A stretch of DNA of 64,000 bases from an uncultured Candidatus Actinomarina sp. (GTDB lineage Bacteria; Actinomycetota; Acidimicrobiia; Actinomarinales; Actinomarinaceae). The notes under the pieces are model-generated. The model did not search any database, was not told the DNA's origin, and worked only from the letters and a program-made list of their open reading frames with translations. The stretch spans positions 1 to 64,000 of the forward strand of contig CACNFT010000005.1 in assembly GCA_902619825.1 (NCBI GenBank), in the 5' to 3' direction. Made by a program: the position numbers and the translations under genes. The first letter of the stretch is position 1. Each line of letters begins with the position of its first letter. This document shows positions 1 to 7,412 of the stretch, in pieces.

Positions 1-44
1 TCTACAACTTTTTTTTCTAAATTATCACAAACTAAGATTTTCAT
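1..44 (-). CDS. Start of a serA-like (D-3-phosphoglycerate dehydrogenase) gene, truncated by the window edge
   Basis: Only the first 14 codons are inside the window (MKILVCDNLEKKVV). The lysine-rich MKxLVxD opening resembles the start of D-3-phosphoglycerate dehydrogenases and other D-2-hydroxyacid dehydrogenases. It starts one base after the hisN stop on the same strand, so it is probably the next gene of that operon. The identity rests on a very short match and is tentative; that a coding start exists here is more likely than the exact function. Confidence 0.35.
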   Translation of the reverse strand, partial: MKILVCDNLEKKVV

Positions 45-45
45 T

Positions 46-837
46 TTATTTATCTTTTAATTTCTCTAATGCTAGTTCATGAAGCTCTTTAGAAGCAGAG
101 GCTAAAACATAAACATCTTTATCCTCAAGAGAAAGATCGTTTCCATCCCAGTCGGTCATAACTCCGCCTGATCCCTCAACTACTTTTACAAGAGGTAGGT
201 AATCATGTGGAGCGGTAAGTTTTTCAGCCACAATATCTACATATCCGCTTGCTAGTAATCCATAGTTGTAACAGTCACTTCCTGTAGTTGTTACTTTAAC
301 GCTCTCTTCAAGAGATTGATAAGCTCTCCATTTTTTCATACCGAATTGATGACTTGAGGTTGTTGCCATTACAGAGTATTCAAGTTGATCAATTTTTCTA
401 CACCTAATTACATCACCATTTACAGTAGTTACATCTCTTTCAAAAGAGATCCATCTTTCTTTCAACGCTGGACAATCAATAACCCCTCCAATAATTTCCT
501 CGTTTTTTACCAGTGCAATTAATGTACCAAAATCGTTCTTTCCAGCCACAAAACTTCTTGTTCCATCAATTGGATCAATATACCATGTATATTCTGACTC
601 ATTGTTTAGTACTTCAAACTCTTCACCAACAATATTGTGATTAGGATAATTTTTTTCAATTTCTCTTCTAATTACTTGTTCGATTTGTTTATCTGCAAGG
701 GTAACTGGACTTTCATCAATTTTTATTGTTAGATCTCTTATATCACGAAAGTGAGCCAAGGCTATTCTTCCTGAGATATCTAGAGTTTCATTACAAAAAT
801 TTATTAAGTTTTTAGTATCCAATTTATTTTCAAACAT
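46..837 (-). CDS. hisN: Inositol-monophosphatase-family phosphatase, probable histidinol-phosphatase (HisN type)
   Basis: A 263-residue Mg-dependent phosphatase of the inositol monophosphatase (FIG) superfamily. The metal-site motifs are visible: GEE at residues 71-73 and WYIDPIDGTRSF at about 85-96 (DPxDGT), with a C-terminal segment PHDYLPL in place of the usual WDxAP. In actinobacteria this subfamily dephosphorylates histidinol phosphate in histidine biosynthesis, which is the most likely role. Inositol or fructose bisphosphatase activity cannot be excluded from sequence alone. It lies 8 bases downstream of the mycoredoxin gene and directly before a serA-like start, so amino-acid biosynthesis fits the context. 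Length is normal for the family. Confidence 0.75.
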   Translation of the reverse strand: MFENKLDTKNLINFCNETLDISGRIALAHFRDIRDLTIKIDESPVTLADKQIEQVIRREIEKNYPNHNIVGEEFEVLNNESEYTWYIDPIDGTRSFVAGKNDFGTLIALVKNEEIIGGVIDCPALKERWISFERDVTTVNGDVIRCRKIDQLEYSVMATTSSHQFGMKKWRAYQSLEESVKVTTTGSDCYNYGLLASGYVDIVAEKLTAPHDYLPLVKVVEGSGGVMTDWDGNDLSLEDKDVYVLASASKELHELALEKLKDK

Positions 838-845
838 TATACAAA

Positions 846-1106
846 TTATAAGGAATTTAATTTTTCTGTGAGCTCTACATCTGTAGGTTCAACAAGGAAG
901 CTTCCATCTTCAAAAACTATAGTTGGTATTCTTGGATTTTGATTTTGTATTTTTTTAGCAATTTCATATCCTTCTTTATCAAAATCAATATCGATTTCAG
1001 TAAATTTGATATTTAACTTATCAAAAACTTTTTTGGATCTGACACAGTCACCACACCATTGTGTGCTGTACATAACGATTTCAAATTTTTTATCCATTTG
1101 AACCAA
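846..1106 (-). CDS. Mycoredoxin-like glutaredoxin
   Basis: An 86-residue thioredoxin-fold protein with the redox motif C18-G-D-C21 after an IVMYSTQW strand. The segment PRIPTIVFEDGSFLVEPT matches the cis-Pro and VxFxDGS pattern of actinobacterial mycoredoxin-1, which reduces mycothiol-mixed disulfides. The usual central residues are GY or PY; here they are GD. The start could be the second Met (residue 4), which would shorten the 17-base overlap with the upstream membrane-protein gene. It sits in a small redox cluster with thioredoxin. Its presence is one of the arguments for an actinobacterial host using mycothiol. Confidence 0.75.
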   Translation of the reverse strand: MVQMDKKFEIVMYSTQWCGDCVRSKKVFDKLNIKFTEIDIDFDKEGYEIAKKIQNQNPRIPTIVFEDGSFLVEPTDVELTEKLNSL

Positions 1107-1350
1107 ATGGATCAGTCAGTACTGATAATAATTCGCTAAGTTTCCCAAGATTTTCAAATAAGGGCTTGAGTTGATTAAAATTATTTACTGCTTCTTCAAT
1201 TTCAGGAAGTACTGTTTTCATGTCCTCGACTACTAATAATGCACTCTCTAATTGAATTGTTAAATCGTTAACTGTACTTTGAATATTTACAACAAAGTAC
1301 CCGAACATAAGAAATATAAGAACTTGTAAAACTAATACAATTCTCAGCAC
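1090..1350 (-). CDS. Small single-pass membrane protein of unknown function
   Basis: An 86-residue protein with one strongly hydrophobic segment at about residues 3-23, followed by a roughly 50-residue amphipathic, acidic helix that could form a coiled coil, ending in PFGSNG. I do not recognise a family. It lies between thioredoxin (2 bases upstream) and mycoredoxin (17-base overlap), so it is cotranscribed and perhaps translationally coupled with two thiol-redox proteins. The topology suggests an N-terminal anchor with an extracytoplasmic tail. No catalytic motif is visible. Confidence 0.6.
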   Translation of the reverse strand: MLRIVLVLQVLIFLMFGYFVVNIQSTVNDLTIQLESALLVVEDMKTVLPEIEEAVNNFNQLKPLFENLGKLSELLSVLTDPFGSNG

Positions 1351-1352
1351 TA

Positions 1353-1664
1353 TTAACCTAGTGAAGTAATTTTCTCTTTAATAACTTCTTTTGGTTGAAC
1401 ACCTACAAATCTATCTTTAACTTCACCGTCTTTTAAGATTACAACAGTGGGCACACCCATAACTTGATTTTGCCCTGCGATTTGAGGATGTTGATCAACA
1501 TCAAGTTTAACGAATTCTACACCTTCGATTTCATCATTTAACTCTTCCAAAATTGGGCTCAAGACTTTGCATGGGCCACACCAAGTCGCATGAAAATCAA
1601 TTACAACCGGTGACGAAGAGTTGATGATTTCAGCATATTCTTCAGCATTTATTTCTTTTACCAT
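1353..1664 (-). CDS. trxA: Thioredoxin
   Basis: A 103-residue classical thioredoxin. It has the VVIDFHATWCGPCK active site (WCGPC at residues 28-32), the conserved Asp in the preceding strand and the cis-proline segment GVPTVVIL at about 70-77. It is a cytoplasmic disulfide reductase, normally reduced by NADPH-thioredoxin reductase, which is not in this window. A purine-rich ribosome-binding site (AAAGGAAATA) lies just before the ATG. It heads a short redox group (trxA, membrane protein, mycoredoxin) separated from smpB by 64 bases that contain a 23-base inverted repeat. Confidence 0.93.
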   Translation of the reverse strand: MVKEINAEEYAEIINSSSPVVIDFHATWCGPCKVLSPILEELNDEIEGVEFVKLDVDQHPQIAGQNQVMGVPTVVILKDGEVKDRFVGVQPKEVIKEKITSLG

Positions 1665-1687
1665 TATTTCCTTTAATTTCTTTATAG

Positions 1688-1710
1688 TTTATAAATTCTA
1701 AATTTATAAA
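1688..1710. repeat. 23-base perfect inverted repeat upstream of trxA
   Basis: Arms TTTATAAATT and AATTTATAAA (10 bases each, perfect) flank a 3-base centre. It lies 18 bases after the smpB stop and about 24 bases before the trxA start. All arm bases are A or T, so a chance origin in this AT-rich DNA is possible; an operator or weak transcript end is the alternative. Confidence 0.35.
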
Positions 1711-1728
1711 AGTAATTTAAAATAAAAA

Positions 1729-2163
1729 TTATTTAAGGTCTCTGATTTCTTTTTTAATTCTTTTATCAGTAATTTTTCTTCTTTTGTCTATATTTTTTTT
1801 ACCCTTTGCTAAGGCTAATTCAATTTTTATAAATCCATTTTGTTCAAATACTTTTGTTGCAATTAATGTAAGCCCTTTTGTAGAAGTTAATCCAATTAAT
1901 CTCTTAATCTCTTTTTTATGAAGAAGAAGTTTTCTTGGAGTTTTAGGATCATAATCAATTAACTCTGCGTACTTATAAGGTTCAATATTCATCTCTCTAA
2001 TAAGAACTTCCTCATCTTCGAGACTAGCAAAAGCATCAATTATTGAAATTCCACCGTTCCTGATACTTTTTGTTTCTGCTCCTGTAAGTACAATTCCAGC
2101 TTCAAAGAATTCTAAAAACTCATATGAGGTTCTAGCCTTACGATTTTCTGCAAAGACTTTCAT
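1729..2163 (-). CDS. smpB: SsrA-binding protein SmpB
   Basis: A 144-residue tmRNA-binding protein needed for trans-translation rescue of stalled ribosomes. Diagnostic segments are the N-terminal NRKARTSYEF, the EFFEAGIVLTGAETKSIRNG block and the basic C-terminal tail RRKITDKRIKKEIRDLK, which acts in the ribosome. Length is typical. It is the last gene of the secA-prfB-ftsE-ftsX-M23-smpB run and overlaps the peptidase gene by 4 bases, an order known from actinobacteria. No tmRNA (ssrA) gene is recognisable next to it. Confidence 0.95.
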   Translation of the reverse strand: MKVFAENRKARTSYEFLEFFEAGIVLTGAETKSIRNGGISIIDAFASLEDEEVLIREMNIEPYKYAELIDYDPKTPRKLLLHKKEIKRLIGLTSTKGLTLIATKVFEQNGFIKIELALAKGKKNIDKRRKITDKRIKKEIRDLK

Positions 2164-3536
2164 CTATCTAAAAAACAGTAGGGGTTCATTCTGCCTCTAG
2201 ATGTTGGATCTAAGTATGGAAGACTACAACTAACAGAATTAGGATTTTTTAGTCTTACTTCAAAGTGTAAGTGTGGCCCTGATGATCTTCCAGTTGTGCC
2301 AACGGTGCCAATTACATCACCTGTGACAACAGTTTGACCAACGGAAGCTTTTATTTGGTTCATATGAAAGTAAAGAGTTGTCATGCCTCCACCATGATCA
2401 ATAAACACTGTCCTACCGGCCAAGCCATAATACCGTGCGAGAATTACTACGCCTCCAGCCGCAGCTTTTATAGGTGTTCCCGTCCTTCCAGGTATATCAA
2501 TAGCACCATGAAAACTTGTTATGCCTCTAAAACGCCTCCATTTATATCCACTTGAAACATAACTACCAGTTACTGGCCATGTCAATTTATCTGGAGCTAC
2601 TCCCCCTAATGTACTAAGTCTCTCGATATCAGCCTGAATAGCATCTTCAAGTTTTTCAAGATTGGCATGTTCAGCATCTAACTTTGCGAGTTGATTATTG
2701 GCTTGAGTAAGAAGATTTTGAGCATTTCTTCTTTCTGCTAAAACCGCTGCCTTTTTATTTTCAACTTTTCGTTTTTCGGTTTCAACTCTATTTTTACTTT
2801 CTTCTACATCTTCAGCATACTCTTCAGCCTCAATCGATATCTGATTTTTTTTCTCCTCTTCGATTTGTAGTGTAGAAATTATTTCCTCTCTTTCTTGCTC
2901 ACGATCTTTCAGAAACTCAGTCTGGGTTTCAGATAAATTTTCAAAAGAATTTAAAGATTCAATTATTTCATATGCTGTATTTACAATTGCAGAAGCATAA
3001 CCTAGTACAGCAAGAAAGTCTGATAAATCATTTAAATCTACAAACAATGCAGTTGCTGGACTCATAACTCCATTGATGTACATATCAACAGCTTTTTCTT
3101 GTAGTTGATCTTTTGCTAAATTTAGACTTTTTTGTGTCTCAAATAATTCATCTTTAACTTTTGATATTTCATTTTTTGTAACACCTAGAGTGACTTGCTC
3201 TTTTAGAATACTTTGCTGAACAGCAGCAAGATTGTTTAAAGCCTCATCGTAACCTTCTAATGCCTTGTCTAAAGCAAGCTCTGCTGCAATTAATTCTTTT
3301 TGTACGACAGCCAATTCATTGTTTACCTTCTTTATTGCTGCGTCATTTGCCAAAATTGCCTTTTCTAAATCAGTCTTCTCTCCTTCATATTGCTTGATTT
3401 GATTAGCAACAGCAATAAGCTGCTTTTCAACCTCTTCAAGCCTTTCTTCAGCTGTGATTGCAAAAGAGGTATCTACAACACTTGATTGAATAATTAGAAG
3501 AAATGATATTAAAGAGATAAAAAATTTTTTAATCAT
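2160..3536 (-). CDS. Secreted M23 (LytM/EnvC-like) peptidase with long coiled coil
   Basis: A 458-residue protein. A signal peptide (about residues 1-26, ending near SFA) is followed by heptad-rich coiled coil from about 30 to 305 and a C-terminal M23 domain from about 319. The metal ligands are present: HGAID at 343-347 and HLHFE at 422-426, so the peptidase may be active, unlike degenerate EnvC proteins. It overlaps ftsX by 8 bases. In EnvC/FtsEX and RipC/FtsEX systems, FtsEX drives a coiled-coil hydrolase or activator at the septum. By context this protein is the likely periplasm-side partner of FtsEX in cell separation. Confidence 0.88.
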   Translation of the reverse strand: MIKKFFISLISFLLIIQSSVVDTSFAITAEERLEEVEKQLIAVANQIKQYEGEKTDLEKAILANDAAIKKVNNELAVVQKELIAAELALDKALEGYDEALNNLAAVQQSILKEQVTLGVTKNEISKVKDELFETQKSLNLAKDQLQEKAVDMYINGVMSPATALFVDLNDLSDFLAVLGYASAIVNTAYEIIESLNSFENLSETQTEFLKDREQEREEIISTLQIEEEKKNQISIEAEEYAEDVEESKNRVETEKRKVENKKAAVLAERRNAQNLLTQANNQLAKLDAEHANLEKLEDAIQADIERLSTLGGVAPDKLTWPVTGSYVSSGYKWRRFRGITSFHGAIDIPGRTGTPIKAAAGGVVILARYYGLAGRTVFIDHGGGMTTLYFHMNQIKASVGQTVVTGDVIGTVGTTGRSSGPHLHFEVRLKNPNSVSCSLPYLDPTSRGRMNPYCFLDR

Positions 3537-4404
3537 TTAAGACTTTTCTTATACCTACAAAGCTTGCAAAAAATCCAAAAATAATTGTTGAAAGTAGTAA
3601 AACTAAAGTCAAATTAATTAAATAAGAATCAGAAATTGCGATATCGAATATACTCTCAGCTATAAATGAAGTTTTTGAATACTGTATAAATCCCCATCCA
3701 AGTCCAACCGCAATACTTGTTCCAATTAAAGACTCAAATACAGCTTCAAAAATAAAAGGTAAGCGGATATATGTTGCTGATGCACCAATGGTCCTCATTA
3801 TTTTTATTTCTTTTCTTTTAGCATAAGCTGTAAGCCTCAAAGTGTTAATGATTAATATAAAAGCTGCAAACGCAATTAAAATGGCAAAAATAGTTGCAGA
3901 TAAAACAAGAGTATTTGTTAGCGTAAGAAGTCTTTCAATCGCTTCTCCAGAAGCTCTAATTTCTTTTACTGCAGGATTTCCATCCATTCTCTCAATAATT
4001 AATTCATAATCGGCTGGATCATTCAAGTTTATTCTCAGGGAAGTAGGAAGGATATCAAAGTCTACTTCTTGTACTAATTCTGGTTGATCTTGGAATAATG
4101 TTTTAAATTCTTCAGTTGCTTCAGATTTCGAAAAATATTCTACCATCCTCACTTCTGAATAACTTTCTAATGTTTCTTGTAGTTGTTGATGAGCTGTAGA
4201 AGTAACTCTATCATCTAAAAAAATGACTACATGAACTCCGTTCTGCCAACGTGATGTATTGTTTTCAACAATTGCTCTCGCTGAAAGTGTTGTGAATACT
4301 AAAAAAGAAGATACAAGAACAGCAAGCATAGTTGCGATAACTAATAAAGGATTCCTTCTCATATTTATGAAAGTATTCTTTATCACATAATTTAGTTTTT
4401 TCAT
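3529..4404 (-). CDS. ftsX: Cell-division protein FtsX
   Basis: A 291-residue membrane component of the FtsEX ABC-type complex. It has an N-terminal transmembrane helix (about 20-42), a roughly 120-residue extracytoplasmic domain, then three helices near 170-195, 215-240 and 260-285 (FtsX/MacB permease fold). The cytoplasmic loop YAKRKEIKIMRTIGAS between helices 2 and 3 is the typical coupling segment contacting the ATPase. It lies 6 bases after ftsE and overlaps the M23 peptidase gene by 8 bases, which supports direct functional coupling of ATP hydrolysis to cell-wall hydrolysis. Confidence 0.92.
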   Translation of the reverse strand: MKKLNYVIKNTFINMRRNPLLVIATMLAVLVSSFLVFTTLSARAIVENNTSRWQNGVHVVIFLDDRVTSTAHQQLQETLESYSEVRMVEYFSKSEATEEFKTLFQDQPELVQEVDFDILPTSLRINLNDPADYELIIERMDGNPAVKEIRASGEAIERLLTLTNTLVLSATIFAILIAFAAFILIINTLRLTAYAKRKEIKIMRTIGASATYIRLPFIFEAVFESLIGTSIAVGLGWGFIQYSKTSFIAESIFDIAISDSYLINLTLVLLLSTIIFGFFASFVGIRKVLND

Positions 4405-4410
4405 ACTGCT

Positions 4411-5088
4411 TTAGATGTACCTTCCTTGATCAACATCGCTTACTAATTTACCTTCTTTGAGTTGTATAACTCTTTTCTTACGTCTATTTACTATTGATGA
4501 ATCATGAGTTGCCATTAAAACTGTTGTTCCCGCTCTATTTATTTTTTCAAGCAAAGTAACAATTTGAATACTTAAATCTGGATCTAAATTACCAGTTGGT
4601 TCGTCACACAAAAGTACTAATGGATTAGATGCCAAAGCTCTAGCAATACAAACTCTTGTTTGTTCACCTCCTGAAAGTTGATTAGGGAATTTATACATGC
4701 TTTGGTTCAAATCAACTAAATCTATAAGTGTGCTCGTTTTCTCATCTATTTCTTTTTCTTCATAACCTAGAACTTCTAATGCGAAACTTATATTTTCATA
4801 AGTAGTCCTGTCTTCAAGAAGCTGTGGTTCCTGTGTGACAATGCCTAATTTTCTTCTAAGCAATGGTATTTTCCATTTTGGTAGAGTGGTTACGTCCATA
4901 TCAGCAACCTCAATCTCTCCTTTTGTTGGTGAATATTCTTTATATAAAAGTTTTAGTAAAGAAGATTTTCCACTCCCAGAATGACCTATAACATATGCAA
5001 ATTCACCTTCTGAAATTTCTGTGGAGACATTTGAAAGTGCAACACTTCCGCCTTGAAAAACTAGTGAAACATTATTTAATTTAATCAT
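4411..5088 (-). CDS. ftsE: Cell-division ATPase FtsE
   Basis: A 225-residue ABC ATPase. Walker A is GHSGSGKS at residues 35-42, the Q-loop is VTQEPQLLEDRTTYENI, the signature is LSGGEQTR and Walker B is LVLLCDEPTGNLDPD followed by the switch His in MATHDSS. It pairs with FtsX, encoded 6 bases downstream, to control septal peptidoglycan hydrolysis. Its start overlaps the prfB stop by 8 bases. In the FtsE family the second Q-loop residue region and the EPTGNLD string are characteristic; length is normal. Confidence 0.93.
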   Translation of the reverse strand: MIKLNNVSLVFQGGSVALSNVSTEISEGEFAYVIGHSGSGKSSLLKLLYKEYSPTKGEIEVADMDVTTLPKWKIPLLRRKLGIVTQEPQLLEDRTTYENISFALEVLGYEEKEIDEKTSTLIDLVDLNQSMYKFPNQLSGGEQTRVCIARALASNPLVLLCDEPTGNLDPDLSIQIVTLLEKINRAGTTVLMATHDSSIVNRRKKRVIQLKEGKLVSDVDQGRYI

Positions 5089-6185
5089 TTAATCCCTGTC
5101 TACGCCATTTTAGATACTCATTTATAAATATGTTAATATCTCCATCTAAAACTGATTGTATGTTTCCGACTTCAATATTTGTTCTTGAATCTTTTACTTG
5201 TTGATAAGGCTGCATTACATATGATCTTATCTGCCTACCCCATCCAGCTTCTACTTGTTCACCCCTTATAGAATCCAGTTTTTTCAACTTTTCCTCTTTT
5301 TCTTTAATAATTAATTTTGATTTTAGAAGACCTAATGCACGAATTTTGTTTTGTAATTGTGACCTTTCTGCCTGACATGCTACAACAATACCAGTTGGAA
5401 TATGTGTAACTCTAACAGCTGAATCAGTTGTATTTACATGTTGACCCCCAGCCCCCGAAGATCTATAAACATCTATTCGGATTTCATCATCATTTATTTG
5501 AAAATCATTTGAATCTTCAATTAACGGAACTACATCAACACCTGCAAAGCTAGTATGTCTTCTCTTGTTGCTATCAAATGGACTTATCCTTACCAAGCGA
5601 TGAACTCCTCTTTCACTTTCTAAGTTTGCATAAGCTCTGAAACTTTCTACTCTTATTGATGCAGATTTTATTCCTGCTTCTTCTCCAGAAGAAATTTCTT
5701 CTATCTCATAACTCATTTCTATACTGTCTAAATATCTTGTGTACATTCTTAATAACATTTCTGCCCAGTCATGAGCATCAACTCCTCCCGCACCAGCATT
5801 AACTGTAAGAACAGCTGAATGATTATCAAACTCACTTGAGTACAGAGACTCTTCCTCTAGGTCTATTATTTTTTTCTCGATTTCTTCAAATTGAGGTTTT
5901 ATTTCTTCCAGTTCAGATAGATTATCTTTGCTTAACTCTGTTAATTCTTCCAAATCTTTGATTTCATTGTCTAAAGTATTTAATAAATTAATTACTTTCT
6001 CAATGTTTGAAGCATTTTTAACAATATTTTGAGCATTTGATATTTCTGACCAAAAATCTTTTTTTGAGATAATTTTATTAAGTTTTTTTAGTTCTTCTTT
6101 TTTATTATCAAAGTCAAAGATACTCCTTGGCAGAAGTTAATCTTTCTTTAAAATTTTTTATTTTGTTTCGGATATCTTTATACAT
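5081..6185 (-). CDS. prfB: Peptide chain release factor 2, made by programmed +1 frameshifting
   Basis: RF2 terminates translation at UGA and UAA. The reading frame is split. A 23-codon first frame starts at ATG 6185-6183 (MYKDIRNKIKNFKERLTSAK, then EYL) and ends at an in-frame TGA (6116-6114). Shifting +1 at CTT-TGA-C continues into 344 residues ending at 5081, for 367 in total, the usual RF2 length. The peptide anticodon-like SPF and the catalytic GGQ (in GAGGQHVNTTDSAV) are both present. The first-frame start overlaps the end of secA by 28 bases. Reading only from the internal ATG at 5953 would lose the N-terminal domain. It is autoregulated: low RF2 favours the shift. Confidence 0.93.
6113..6128 (-). 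promoter_or_regulatory. prfB programmed +1 ribosomal frameshift site
   Basis: On the minus strand the sequence reads AAGGAGTATCTTTGAC: an internal Shine-Dalgarno (AGGAG) three bases before the slippery CTT codon, followed by TGA and C. This is the canonical RF2 autoregulatory site in which slow UGA decoding by scarce RF2 permits slippage of tRNA-Leu from CUU to UUU. Confidence 0.93.
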
Positions 6186-7378
6186 CTATCATCAATTCCA
6201 CATTTTTTGTATTTAATCCCACAACCCTCAGGACATGGATCATTTCTTCCAATTTTATCTCCATTATTAATATTTGATATTTTTTTCTTTTCCTTATCTA
6301 AATTATTATTTTCTTGTGAGATTTTCTCAAAGTTTAGTAAGAGTCTAACAACGGATAATTTTACATTATGAATTAAATCCTCAAATAAATCATAACCCTC
6401 TTTTTGATACTCAACGAGAGGATCTCTTTGGCCCATAGCTCTTAAGCCAATACCTGATCTTAAATAATCCATTTCTGAAAGATGGTTTTTCCATAATTGG
6501 TCAATAAACGATAGAGAGCCCATTCTTGCTAGGTTCATAAAATTTTCTTTATTTAATTCAAAATTTTTGATGTACAAAGATTCAAGACTTGATATTATTT
6601 CCAATTTGTCATTTACCTCAATATTTTTAATTATTCGTTTTTTTACGTTGTCAGACAGAATTAAACTTAATTCATCATCTACGTAATTTTGAAAATCCTC
6701 AACTGTTTCATATTGTGTTTTGTAATTATCAATATTGTTTTGTAAATCATCAAAAATATCGTCCCGCCAATCAATTATTAAATTTTCTATATTGTCAGAC
6801 GTTAGCAACTCTCTTCTCCATTTATAGATAACATCTCTTTGTTGATTTAGAACCTGATCAAACTTCAGTACATTTTTTCTAATTTCAAAGTTCAAGGATT
6901 CAACCTGTGCTTGGGCTCTTTCAATACTTTTTGTAACCATGCTTTGTTCAATTTTTTCATCATCCGGAAGATTGAGCTTATCCATGATTGACTGTATTCG
7001 TTCACCTTGAAATCTTCTCATAAGTTCATCCTCAAGACTTATATAAAATCTTGATTCACCAGGATCACCTTGTCTTCCTGATCTTCCTCTTAGCTGATTA
7101 TCAATTCTTCGAGACTCATGCCTTTCTGTTCCAATAACATAAAGACCACCTAGTTTAATTACTTTCTCTTTTTCCTCATTGATGATTGATTCAAATTTTT
7201 TCGTTAAATCTTCAATAAATTTTAGATCTTCAGATTTATTTTCATTATCTGCCTGGTTTTTAGCCATAAATTCACTATTACCTCCAAGTTTTATATCTAC
7301 ACCTCTACCTGCCATATTCGTTGCAACGGTTACAGAATTTAATCTTCCGGCTTGAGCAATTATTGCTGCTTCTTCCAA
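6158..7378 (-). CDS. secA: Preprotein translocase ATPase SecA, C-terminal part (after a frameshift)
   Basis: This frame carries the second half of SecA: rest of NBD2 (QAGRLNSVTVATNMAGRGVD), the helical scaffold and wing domains, and a C-terminal zinc-finger tail. Reading upstream of the first Met continues SecA-like (NSIKHSVLNAKNHLEE) back to a run of seven A at 7416-7422, where the frame joins the N-terminal part if one A is removed. The tail is unusual: GRNDPCPEGCGIKYKKCG has CPEGCG where most SecAs have CPCGSG, so one Cys has moved by two positions, and a further Cys lies near the end. It overlaps the start of prfB by 28 bases. Confidence 0.88.
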   Translation of the reverse strand: MEEAAIIAQAGRLNSVTVATNMAGRGVDIKLGGNSEFMAKNQADNENKSEDLKFIEDLTKKFESIINEEKEKVIKLGGLYVIGTERHESRRIDNQLRGRSGRQGDPGESRFYISLEDELMRRFQGERIQSIMDKLNLPDDEKIEQSMVTKSIERAQAQVESLNFEIRKNVLKFDQVLNQQRDVIYKWRRELLTSDNIENLIIDWRDDIFDDLQNNIDNYKTQYETVEDFQNYVDDELSLILSDNVKKRIIKNIEVNDKLEIISSLESLYIKNFELNKENFMNLARMGSLSFIDQLWKNHLSEMDYLRSGIGLRAMGQRDPLVEYQKEGYDLFEDLIHNVKLSVVRLLLNFEKISQENNNLDKEKKKISNINNGDKIGRNDPCPEGCGIKYKKCGIDDRCIKISETK

Positions 7379-7412
7379 GTGATTTTTTGCATTTAATACA
7401 GAATGTTTGATA

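Noticed and set aside
5081-5953. A 290-residue RF2 starting at an internal ATG
   Set aside because: Upstream sequence in the same frame continues as RF2 back to a canonical frameshift site, so the short version is an artefact of ignoring recoding.
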